DNA of 64,000 nucleotides from Misgurnus anguillicaudatus (Eukaryota > Chordata > Actinopteri > Cypriniformes > Cobitidae): the NCBI RefSeq assembly GCF_027580225.2, contig NW_027395276.1, positions 4,075,501-4,139,500 on the forward strand, given 5' to 3'. Of this stretch, positions 24,101-36,100 are shown piece after piece. The translations under genes were made by a program, and so were the position numbers. Under the pieces are notes generated by a model. The model was not told the DNA's origin. It did no database searches and saw only the letters and a program-made list of their open reading frames with translations. Each line of letters opens with the position of its first letter. Position 1 is the first letter of the stretch.

Positions 24101-27100
24101 TGATGAAATTGTGTTGTGTTAATTAAAAAAAAAAAAAAAAAGAAGGATGTTGTGATATGTGATTTAATTATGTATTGTGACCACCGGAAGTGTTTGTAAA
24201 TAACGTATGTCATGGTGATGGTTAAAAGTATTTCCGGTTGCACCTTTTGATCAGTAAAACAGAACCAGGTGATTGAGAAGCATGAACGACTCTCTGGCGT
24301 CTTATTTTGTCACACGTAACACTTACCTGGTAGCCATCTTGAAGTAACTGGTCCATGTGCTTGGTCACTCAAAATCAAACTTTATTAAAATTCTGTATGT
24401 GTGCTTAAACTGTTCTCAAAAAGTGTTGCGGAGGATGAGAACATCAGGCATGGACACATCATTTTCCTAATTTTTCTTCATTATTATTATACATGAATAT
24501 TCAGTAAATATTTTTTCTGTCATCTAAAGTAGTCTAGCAAAACATCCATTTATTTTTTTTCTTAATATTTTTGTGTTAATTTGATAAATTACAACATAAC
24601 GCATGTTCAAACACAGCCGGACACATTGCGGTAATGAGAATTTCAGCAGAAAATGAGATAAAATTTACAATTATAAATTCTTATGTTGAAATCACACATT
24701 TTGCAAGGTAGAACACAGTATTGTGTTAATTCTGATGCTTTTTAATGTTACTATATTACACATTTTAAAGCTAAAATCATTAGTGCTGTGGTGTTTCAAT
24801 GGTTTCGTGAGAATCACACGGGTAATCCTTTAAATACTTAGGACTACACAAGTGTTTCTAGAGAACATCATCTTGTTGCTTATCTGCAAGGACAGTGTAA
24901 ACGTTTACTCATGGGACTTTAGAGTAAAGTACTATAACATAAGAATATAAAACTCATGTATAAAACTGGACTCGGCACACTCACATGTTTGGTTTTGGAG
25001 AAGTTTGATAAGAAATATTTCAATTCTTTATAATCTTCAGAAAAACATCAGAGTTTATTTTCTCTAATTTCATCTCGTTGTTTTGGAAGATCATGCAGCT
25101 GAGATATAAAGGAAATCTCATTATTTATGCATCAGTGAATGAACTTTTATATACTTTGGTTACTTAAAGGTGGATTGTGTAACTTTTAGAAGGATCTCTT
25201 GACAGAAATGCAATATAATTTACACAACTATTATCAGTGAAGTATAAAGACCTTACATCAGTAGTCCTAAGTGGACAAACTGATCTATAGATGCGTATTA
25301 TCCCTATGTTGTCTCAGACGATGACATGTTTGTCCTGTGCCAGCCACCATATGTGTTTTATAATTCAGGGATGAGAAGTTGGTTGCAATTCACAATCTCA
25401 CCACTACATGCCATTCACATTTACACACACCACCTTTAGAAGCTTTTTAAAACAATGTATTGGCCCATTTTGACATCATAGGCATTGTTTTTTTTTGTAA
25501 TGTCGTGTTAAAGTTATACTATTGTACCTCTCAGTAGTGTTTTTGTAGTTTTTAAGAATTGTGCTGCTCAATTTCTGACTATCTTAGTCTTTCTGTTTGC
25601 CAATATTTTTATGTGATAAATTTCCTCAGAGGTCCTTGAGCACTGTTTAGAAGTCAGAGCAGCTTGATTTCACCGTGAAACTGGAGCGCTCTGTGATTAA
25701 ATGTTTTATTTGGCTGGTTTAGACTTTAAGAGCTCTCACTGACATCAGGACGCATTTATTTCTCTACCTGAGCTTTTAGTGTTTTAGTGGAGTGAGCAGA
25801 TCCAGCGGTCTGATGAAAGTTTATTATAAATCTGACAGAAATCATATAGATGAACCGATGTAATATACACGTGAAGTGTGTGTGTGCGCGTGTGTGCGCG
25901 TGTGTGCGTTCGTTCGTGTGTGTGTGTGTGTGTGTGTTTACATTGTCTAATGACCCTAATCCTAACACAGACTGTGACAGGAGATTACCACAGACAGAAC
26001 TTTCCAGTATCCCTACTGATAAATCCAGCTAAGACCAGCATAAACTGGCAGCTGTTTTAGCTTGTTTAAGATGGTCCTCCCTGCCTGACAAAGCTGGTCA
26101 AGCTGGTGGATCACCGGGTCTTCCAGCCTGACCAGCTAAGTCCAGCTATACCAGCTTAAAAGGTGACCAAAACATAGCTGGGGGATTCTCACAAAAACTT
26201 GGTTTTAAAAATGTCAAGCTTGAAAATGTAAAAATTGCTTAAATTTACTTTTTTTCCCACCAGACATTGAAAAACAAAGTCTGGAGTAAATGGGAACATT
26301 AATTTAAAAACTTTTACTTATCATTTAACACTTTTTGTAACATAATTTAAAACATTAGTCCTAAAAAATCTCATTACCGCAACAGTCAGAAAACATCAAC
26401 ACTGACATATTTTCAAAATGACATGACAAACCTGAAAGAACATAATTTGGAGATTCTGCACATGCATTTAAAATCAAAGTATTATGCTTCTATTAATTAA
26501 ATTAACATTTAATAAGCATCTGTTGCGGTAATGATAATCAAAATGTCGTGTAAGCATTCTGACAAGACAATATTTCAAATTAACTGTAAAAAAATGATCT
26601 TACCTGGTAGCCATCTTGAAGTAACTGGTCCATGTGCTTGGTCACTCAAAATCAAACTTTATTAAAATTCTGTATGTGTGCTTAAACTGTTCTCAAAAAG
26701 TGTTGCGGAGGATGAGAACATCAGGCATGGACACATCATTTTCCTCATTTTTCTTCATTATTATTATACATGAATATTCAGTAAATATTTTTTCTGTCAT
26801 CTAAAGTAGTCTAGCAAAACATCCATTTATTTTTTTTCTTAATATTTTTGTGTTAATTTGATTAAATTACAACATAACGCATGTTCAAACACAGCCGGAC
26901 ACATTGCGGTAATGAGAATTTCAGCAGAAAATGAGATAAAATTTACAATTATAAATTCTTATGTTGAAATCACACATTGTGCAAGGTAGAACACAGTATT
27001 GTGTTAATTCTGATGCTTTTTAATGTTACTATATTACACATTTTAAAGCTAAAATCATTAGTGCCGTGGTGTTTCAATGGTTTCGTGAGAATCACCCAGC

Positions 27101-30100
27101 TAGACCAACTTGCTATGCCAGCAAAACCAGGTTATGCTGGTCTTAGCTGTATTTTTCAGTAGGGATCACTTCTATAAACTTCTGAACAAATAAATTTTAC
27201 ACTTATTGTACTATGGTGAAATATGTTTGTTTGCTTTTTTGCTCAGTCCATTCTGGTCTGTCTGTGAATTAACTTTAAGTTGTGTTGTATGAATTATGAT
27301 TTGAGATGTTTGTTTTATTCCAGCAGTCTGCAGACCTCGGCACAGTGATGTTTTTGTGGTCTTATCCTCCAGTGGGCGGATACCAGTTTTAATCTCTCGT
27401 TCTCATTGGCTGTTGGCTGTGTTCAGTTGGTGTTTGTTAGTACAGTAGATTAGTTTCTCCTGTCAATCCAATTGAGCTTTAACATCTCATAGACTGATCC
27501 GTCTCCAAATATACACAAACTACGCAAACCACAAGGATTCATCTAAGGTCTGTGTTTGTATTCTTGTATTGATTATTCATAGTTACATAAAAATCTTTTT
27601 TATTCTCAGCATTTCTGTCGTTTTTTAGTTTTTAGAGAATTTATCTATCTATTTATTTATTTTTTACCCTGTTGTTTATTTGTGGTTTCATTGAGCAAAT
27701 ACATTTAATTGTAGTTGTAGTTTTATGACAGAACTTGTGTAACATTTTTTTAGTTGATCTTCAAGTCATCTTGTTTTGTTGTGTAGTCTTGTGTTTTCAC
27801 AACAGTTATTATGTTTTGATGAAGAACGTTTATGATGTTTTGTAGAGAAGAGTCATTTCTGTGTATGAATCGTGAGTCAGATGACCTCCAGCTCTTATAC
27901 ACTCAACTGAATCTAATGTGTTTGTTTATGGTTTCACCTTCAGTCTGTTACTAGGGTAAAAATCACTCATCTTTAGTTATATTCTGTAGCAGCTGTATTC
28001 AGTTTAGTGTTATAAGCTCCTTCTGTTTTAAATATACATTTACACTTTTTCCAAATCATTTACAAAATGTAAAACAGTGAAACGTGAGAAATTCATCCAA
28101 CACAATATAACAATAATAACTTGTACAATTTGAATCATTATTTATTTCATTCTTGTTTTTCAGGATTTTGTTTTTTTTGACTGATTTTTAGGACAAAATT
28201 GATTTCCTTGTAATAAAGGTTTGTTTTTGTAGAATGGATCTTTGTAATATAAAAATTACTTCAAAAAACCCAACATGCATTACTCATGTTAACTTAACTG
28301 TAATGGTTGTTGTGAAATATTAAAGGGACACTCCACTTTTTTTGAAAATTAAAAGTTGTGATTTTCTGGTTAGAACTATACTCTTATTCTGGCGTAATAT
28401 TCAAGGATTTTGCTGCCCTAACATGGCTGCAGCAGGCGTAGTGATATTACGCACCAGTTTTGGGAAAGTTCATTTTCTACATAAACTAGTTCAAAGTTCA
28501 GTTCACAAATTTTAAAATGAAGTAGTTCAGTTCATAGTTCATATTTCAAAATTTTGAACTAGTTCACAGTTCCAAAAATGAACAAATTTATAGTTATTTT
28601 TTCCCATATATATTTTTTTTATTATTATTGCCATATAGCCCTAGCCTGGGTGCCAGCCGATCTTAGCCCCGCCCACAACATTTTGAGAAACGGGAAGATC
28701 GGTCTGGGGATTCACCGTTGAGGAGCTACTATGCTTTATACGATGATGGACAGATGATTAGTAACGTAAATCAACCACGTCACCAAAGAGCGCGTGTGTT
28801 GAATCTGTTTACAACGAAATGGCTGCCACGGTAGAAATCAGATGTGTGGATTCTGACATTGAGTCTGTTCTAAAAGATATCGACAGAGCATTGATTTTAA
28901 AAGAGGAACAGAGAAACGCGAGCAAGGCATTTGTTGATGTTTTTGCCGTCCTTCCTACGGGATTCGGCAAAAGTTGTCGCACTTATAAAGGATCAAGTTA
29001 AAGAAGCAACTGAAATGGGTATCACGGCGATGCAACTCGGTGTGCACGACGAGATGGATATAATTAGCTGTCGTTGCCAGCTTCTTTTCGGAAGCCCGGA
29101 ATCGTGGAGGGACATGCCAGGCTCCGATATTTTTCAAGCAAACGTAATGGGTATCGTCGTGGATGAAGTTCAACTAATGTACAAATGGTAAGAGATAGTC
29201 TTACTGTATGACTTAATGTGATATAAATGAAATGTTGTAAACATAGTAGGTTTTGATGTACGTTCGCTAACTCAAGACTTGTATTGTATAGCGAAATAAC
29301 TAGCAGTTCGGTCAAGCTGCAAAGACATTTCAACATACGTCACACACTCCGTTGCTCTGATTGGTCGTAGGTCTATCCAATTGAGTGCAGAGGCATTTTT
29401 CGGTTGAGACACGCCTCATAATTAAAGCTCAATGGAGCGGTATCAGACTCAAATTCTGACTAAAATTGAGTATGACAACGTCAGGCTAATATAGCCCATA
29501 TAGAACCACAGACAGCAATTATTTTATCAGTTTTAACACTGAGGCTAAATGCGTCAGATTTACGTTGCGTGTAGGACAACTCGCAGGTATTGCACACTGC
29601 ACGTGCACGTTAAATAGCGTGAGCTTAGTCAGAGTCTATTTCAAGATCCAGAATATGCGTTAGCAGGCTATGTTAATCGTTAATGATTTGGGACGAAAAT
29701 TATGCTATTTTATGTTAAACTATGTGAGTGCTGCGATTCCAGCAGCGTCCAGAGTCAGTGTATCACTTCCATGCTCCTTTTTGTTTTGATGACGCATGCA
29801 GCCGTGAAACACTGGCTGGTGTTGCCAGATTGGGTGTTTTTTCCGCTACACATTAAGGTCTGTTTAAAGTGTGTTTTAGCCGGGTTTTCTCCTGGAAGAC
29901 TCTATAGAAATCTGGCACCCTATTGAATGATGTTAAACTGAGAGAGCGTGCCGTTCACAAGCACCAGAATGAATGAGTTCACAGTAACGTTCATCAGGCA
30001 GTAATACAGTACGTTCAGTTCACGTTCGCCCAAAATATAAACTTTCGTTCAATGAACTCGTTCAGGCACAACACATTTACGCACTGCCCAAAAATAGTCC

Positions 30101-33100
30101 CCTTGGTTACTTTCAATAGCAGGGGACTATTTTCAGGTGCTGCGTAATATCACTACGCCTGCTGCAGCCATGTTACAGCAGCAAAGTCCTTGATTATTAT
30201 TGTAATTTTGTTGTATTGTAAAGTACAATAAAGCTTCATTCCTTCATTCATTCAAAATCCTTGATTATTACGCCAAAATAAGAGTATAGTTCTAACCAGA
30301 AAATTACAACTTTTAATTTTCTGTCGGTATTATACCAATGTAACTACAGAAGAGTCGAGTTTTCAATAGGAAAAATATAGAAACTCTTTGGTTATTTTTT
30401 GTGCGATGCTAATGGTCTAATTAGATTCAATGGATTATGCTATAAGCTATGCTAAAAGTGTTACCGCCGGACCCGGAGATCGGCTGAATGGATTCCAAAA
30501 CCGTAAAAATCAAAGGTTTAACTCTAGGTGAGCTGGAAAATGAGCATATTTTCAAAAAAGTGGAGTGTCCCTTTAATAGTAATAATAATATGGTATCTTC
30601 TAGTTTTTCATGCGAGAATGGGTTAGTGTTGAAAAATTAAATGTCAGCCTCAGATTAAAAAATATATATATTTTTAAGTTTATTAAAATTATAACATTGT
30701 ACTGTTTTTATTTTCACATTTATATTACCAATCCCAGTGTGTTAATTTATTAAACTATATAGTACATGTAAGGGATAATGTATAGGCAGTCGTTTTTCAT
30801 CGCAGAAATAAGCCCAGACAGTGTGATCAGGACCCCACATCTTTATTAAAAGACATATTTACATTTTATTTTGTGCAATATTAAACTGTACATTTCAAAA
30901 TGATTTGGAGCATCCTGGTTACTGTGTGTTGTTGGCCAATCAGAATCAAGCATTTTAGAGAGCCATGTAATGCGTGTTTATAACCAGGGTACCTTGTAAG
31001 AGTTTTTAAGTTTTGTTTTATTAGAAGATTAGATAGCATTAATAAATGTATTGTTTCTTATTTTATTACAATCATTGTAGTGTAGCTGAGGATAAAATTC
31101 AGCATCTATAATGAATCTGTACAGAGTTATTGTAGATGACATTTCTTGTCTGACTGTGCTGTACAACACAGAGAGTTTTATTATTTGATGAGCAACAGAC
31201 AAATGAATAAAATCACACAGACAATTTCATCAACATAAAATTTGGATTGAATAAAATGTCCATCATTAGAAATTGGCTGTGTATTACTCACAGACTGTTG
31301 ACTTTACTCCTGGTGAGATTCAGTCTGTCGCTGGATCATATTCATGCTTTAGTCTTTAAAAGCACTCATTGTGATCGCTTATGTTTATTGTTTATGACAG
31401 TAGCAGGGATGTTCATAACACACATACTAATGAAAACGATCGATCTCCTTAAATTTGAATCAGAAATGAAGTTTATGACAGCGGTCAGATGATAAGAATG
31501 AGGACATCATAGAAAATCTGACTGTTTTGATGTGTAAATCTCTGTACGTTTGTTTGGGCATTTTTGTGATTTGGGTTAAAAATACCTCTCTCTACCATGC
31601 AGTTAATATGGTGTATATTTACTATAGTAAACTATTATCTGCTTTCACGAGACACCATCAACAATCTTGTAATGTCTGTATGAAACACACGCAAACATAA
31701 AGGCAACAGTTTTCATGATGAATGTGTTTCTGTTTGGCTTAATGTGGTTGGATTTCACAAATCATTTTAAGCCAAATATAAAAAAAGGATAAATCCTGTA
31801 TATATACGTCATTGCAGTATGTGTTTTCTTGCAACAAAATGTAATATTTTACTGTTATCGTTTTTATTATAGTGTTTTTGGGTCAAATAGTTTTGTAAGA
31901 TTCATCCGTGTACACAGAGATGAACCGATGTGTAAAATGGTTTCTAGCTGCTCTAATTCTCGGCTATTAATTTGTCTCATTCCTCTCGGGTGTAAAGCGG
32001 GTCAGGTCATTTTGACTTAATTCCACAGTGAAACGTGCAGGATAAATGATTGACAGCTTTACGTGTGCTTAGCTCCACCCCTGATAGAAGATAATAATAA
32101 TGCAGTGTGTGTAACAAAAAGCTGCAGATTCACACAGTTTGCCCTTGAACTGTTATTTATACGAAGACCAGCATGTGTTTTTTATTCACACTACTACAGT
32201 ATCATCATCATGTTTAGCAGATATTTATTATAAATCTGTCTATATTTATCTGTCTGAAAGATGTGTTACAATGTCTGTCTCTTTCTGTGTCATTTCAGAC
32301 ACTGGTTTAAAGAAGACCTACATAACCGAGGTAAAGAAAATCAGACGTCATTTATTTAATAAAACTTTAAATATTTTTGTTGTGATTCTAGTCAAGACTT
32401 TATTGCTTCATTTTAACTCATAAAACTTTTAAGTGTCCACTTATTTCTCCTAAAATTCCTTAGTAGAAAAACAAACAGGGCCGGGTTTCCCAAAACCATC
32501 GTAAGGCCAAGTAGATCGTAAAAACGATTGTACGAATCATCTTAAAATTACGGGCCGTTTCCCAAAAGCTTCATAACTTAAGTAGCACTTGAAAATCACT
32601 GTAGATCTACGAGTGCTCTGGAGTAATCGTTCATTCATAAGTTACAAGGTCACCTGCAGGACAACCAGCAAATTGCGCTCTTGCAATGACGATAATGTAA
32701 CATTTTAAATGTACATTTATTTATTGGGTTCTTTTTTGTTTATTTGTTTAAATTACTTTAATATACATTCAAATGAGAAATCAAATTTTAATGACTGAAC
32801 ATAAATTAGTAAAGAAGGAAAACGTAATTGGTACAATTTTGGTAAAAGTTGGTACTAGCAATTTGATAAATGGTTCCTACCAATTTCTGCTATAATTCAT
32901 CTACAGTAAAAAAATTGTTTTGAAGGGAAATGGCATCTGATTAAAGAAACCAAATAAATATTTACAGTACAATGCAATAATCCCTAATAATAAATAAACA
33001 TAGATAATAAAAACAAATAATAATAATAATCTAAACTATAATATAAAATGCAAAAGGCATTTCGCAGTGGGACGAGTTTTAACTTACCGAGCCCCTAAGG

Positions 33101-36100
33101 TGACATTGGAGTAAAAAAAATCTAAAGTTTAGTTTCAAGTGCTCATGCGAAACCTTCATTTGCAGAATTTCTTTTAAAGTTTAGTTTCGCTTGCTCAGCG
33201 AAAGTTTCATGTGCGTTTCATGATAGTTTAACTAAATACGGAAAAGAATATTTCATTATGCACAAATTATTAAAACATTTAAAAAACTCATTGAACAATA
33301 ATGAAAAATATTATAAAAAATATTAGTGCACCTCGGCTGAAGATCATTAGCCTAAACAAGCTTCTGCTACAATTACGAGTCATTCTATTGGTGACAATTT
33401 CGGCACTTGACAAACGGATAGCGACTCGTAAGTAGCAGTTAAAACCCAGCTGCGAGCGATCGTTTTACGTCCATCTTTAGGAAACGCGCACAAATGACCA
33501 ACGAATGTTCGTTAACTAGCTCGTAAAAAGCGCTCTATAATCCTTAAATTAAAGTTCAATTGTTTTCGGGAAACCCAGCCCATGACGATTATTTTTCTCA
33601 CCTGAGAAGCAAGATGCCTTATCTCTCCATTTGATCTCATTGCTGTCTAAGGGAGTTAGCTAAGATATAAAAGCGATGCCATTTTATGTTTTCTTAGATG
33701 CCATCGTCCTCCGGTCCCAGTTCTGGTCTAGAGAAGAAGATCGGTCACAGGCGAATAGATGCCTCTGGTGAGACCACCTACAAGAAGGTGTGTGTGTGTG
33801 TGTGTTTAATTCACCTCAATAAACTTCTTTAGTCCTGTTGCTCTCATTCTCTACATTCACCTTTATGTTTCTATATAACAATTTATTATTGGCCATAGTG
33901 ATCCTCTCAAAATTGCCAAAATATGGATACATTATTACCTATCATATAAAAACACACCATATTTGAATCCTTAGTGAAGGGTGGTATTAATTATTATTAT
34001 TGTACACATGTTTGCCATGAGTTCCTTTTGTATCCTTCATATATTATTATCTAACTGTTTAATGTAAAGGATTGAGGATCATTGTGAAATCTTTGTGTCT
34101 ACAGACGACTTCATCTGCTCTGAAAGGAGCCATTCAGCTGGGCATCGGCTACACCGTGGGTAACCTGAGCTCCAAACCAGAGAGAGATGTTCTCATGCAG
34201 GACTTCTATGTGGTGGAGAGCATTTTCTTCCCAAGGTGTGTATGTGATCAAATATATCGTTTTTAATTATTTTAATTTACTTATTTAGCAGATACTTTAA
34301 ATCAAAGTGATTTATTGCAAAGCTTTTTGTCTTTGTTTTTTTCAGTCACACTATAATACTCAAAGTGTCATCTATATAGTTTGGATTCAGTTATAAGTGA
34401 TCCTACAGTAAACATTTGATTGATGGTGTGTTGTATTTTATTTTGTCTGTCTCAGCGAGGGCAGTAATCTGACCCCAGCACATCATTATCCAGACTTCAG
34501 ATTTAAGACGTACGCTCCGGTGGCGTTCCGATACTTCAGGGAACTCTTTGGGATTCGACCTGATGACTATCTGGTGAGACACTCAATGTCAAAGATTTAA
34601 AGTAAAATGTGTTTTTAGTTTGTCCACACCAGAAAAATTTGATATTAACCAACCAGACAAGTTTGAATGATGAAATGCCAGGTAAATTAAATAGGTTATC
34701 AAAATCTAGCTCTCAAACATTGGGGGCGTGGCTTCGGGGCTGAACAGCGGACACGCCCCCAGTGTTTGAGAGCAGAGAATCCTGCCTGTAGATTTTGATA
34801 ACATATTTATTTACCTGGCAGGAAATTTGCAGTTTCTCTTAACTTTCAAAAACCGCTGCAACCTGAATGGATGCTTGTGATTGTGTTAGGGGCGGGGCCA
34901 TGCTCGTGGCTCCAGTGCATCATCGAGCCACTGTGTTAGCCCCGCCCAAATAATCCTAAACACAGAAATGGTGTAACTCCACAGTTTAGCACTACATAGA
35001 TGGCCGTCTATGTAACTTTTTTTAGCAATACATTTCTTACATTTATAATGTGTTTACAAACAATTCTCTGAAATGACTTCACATGGACTTTAAGATTAGA
35101 AATAATACAGCTGTACCAGAGATCGACTCAGTTGTGCTGTTAATTTAATAATCTGAAGATGATATCAGAGAATTCATTTCACAGCTATACGGTCGCTGTC
35201 TCCCTCAAGAGTGCATTAATGCTTCTTCAACGGCTCTTAATGTTTTTCCATTCTCAATTATGATTCACTTAAAGTATCAAATTTGTCTTATGTTTCAGCT
35301 AAAACCAGTTAGAAAAAATATAAATAGACTGTAATTCAAAGTGCTTTACATAATGAAAATGTGGACTTAACCGCTGGTTAGTTGTTAGTAGATACTAACT
35401 AATGTAATGAACTAATGTTAACAAATAGAACATTATTGTAAAATGTTACCTGTTCAGATGAAGTATTGGAGAACTGGATTTAATTCATCAGTGTGAATTT
35501 GTAAAAATTGCTTACACCATAAAGAAATTGGACTATGAACTCATTCCTCGCCAGCCAGCCCAAAAACGTTTCATCCTATCTATGTTTTTTTCTCTGCTTA
35601 TAAACTCTTAAATCTGGGTATTTTTATTTAAAAATACAATTTTTTTAGCAAACGTTTCACAAAATGCCTCCCAGAAAAATGTTCTTCTAAAAATATATAA
35701 ACATACAAATACATCAATTCAAAGAACAGAACCTCTGCTTTCAAACAAACAATAAACAAACAAACAAACAAACAAAACGGGAAAAAAGCGTTTCATCCTA
35801 TCTTTATTTTTCTCTGCTTACAAACTCTTAAATCTGGGTATTTTTCTTTAAAAATAAAATTTTTTTAGCAAAAAGGTGAAATAATTGCATTTTTATGAAT
35901 TAATTTTGTTAGAGATCAGATTCAGAATGATTATCAAAACATACACATAGTTTAAAATAAGTAAAACATTTGCTTCAGTTTTTTTTATAAATTGGGTAAT
36001 TATCCATCTATTGAATAATCGCGGTATTACAGATTAACATAAACCATCATCAGGAACACCTGCAAATGTTTTCTCTTAATTGACAAGATAACTCATAAAT

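Larger units (their letters stand above)
19905..24321 (+). mobile_element. apparently intact Ty3/Gypsy-type LTR retrotransposon, 4417 bp
   Basis: Two 174-bp LTRs (19905-20078, 24148-24321) beginning TG and ending CA, identical by eye over their full length. The 5-bp target duplication CTTAC is at 19900-19904 and 24322-24326. A primer binding site TGGTGTCAGAAGTG starts directly after the 5' LTR and an A-rich polypurine tract ends directly before the 3' LTR. One uninterrupted Gag-Pol ORF fills the middle. No envelope gene. Identical LTRs imply a very recent insertion. Confidence 0.97.
19480..24819. mobile_element. family R transposon, copy B, split by a Gypsy insertion
   Basis: The pieces 19480-19904 and 24327-24819 together make 918 bp, the same length and sequence as copies A and C. 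The target repeat GGGT is at 19476-19479 and 24820-24823. The LTR retrotransposon sits inside, flanked by its own CTTAC duplication. Confidence 0.9.
28324..30572. mobile_element. TTAA-flanked foldback element with internal insertions
   Basis: Left end AGGGACACTCCACTTTTTTTG, right end AAAAAAGTGGAGTGTCCCT, TTAA outside both (28320, 30573). The arms pair over more than 100 bp, including GCAGCAGGCGTAGTGATATT on the left and AATATCACTACGCCTGCTGC on the right. Its centre (about 28465-30065) is filled by other mobile DNA with GTTCA-rich ends. Confidence 0.75.

Noticed and set aside
28819..29190. Functional RecQ helicase gene
   Set aside because: The frame is broken after Walker A, motifs are missing between the two pieces and everything after the DEAH-like motif is absent.
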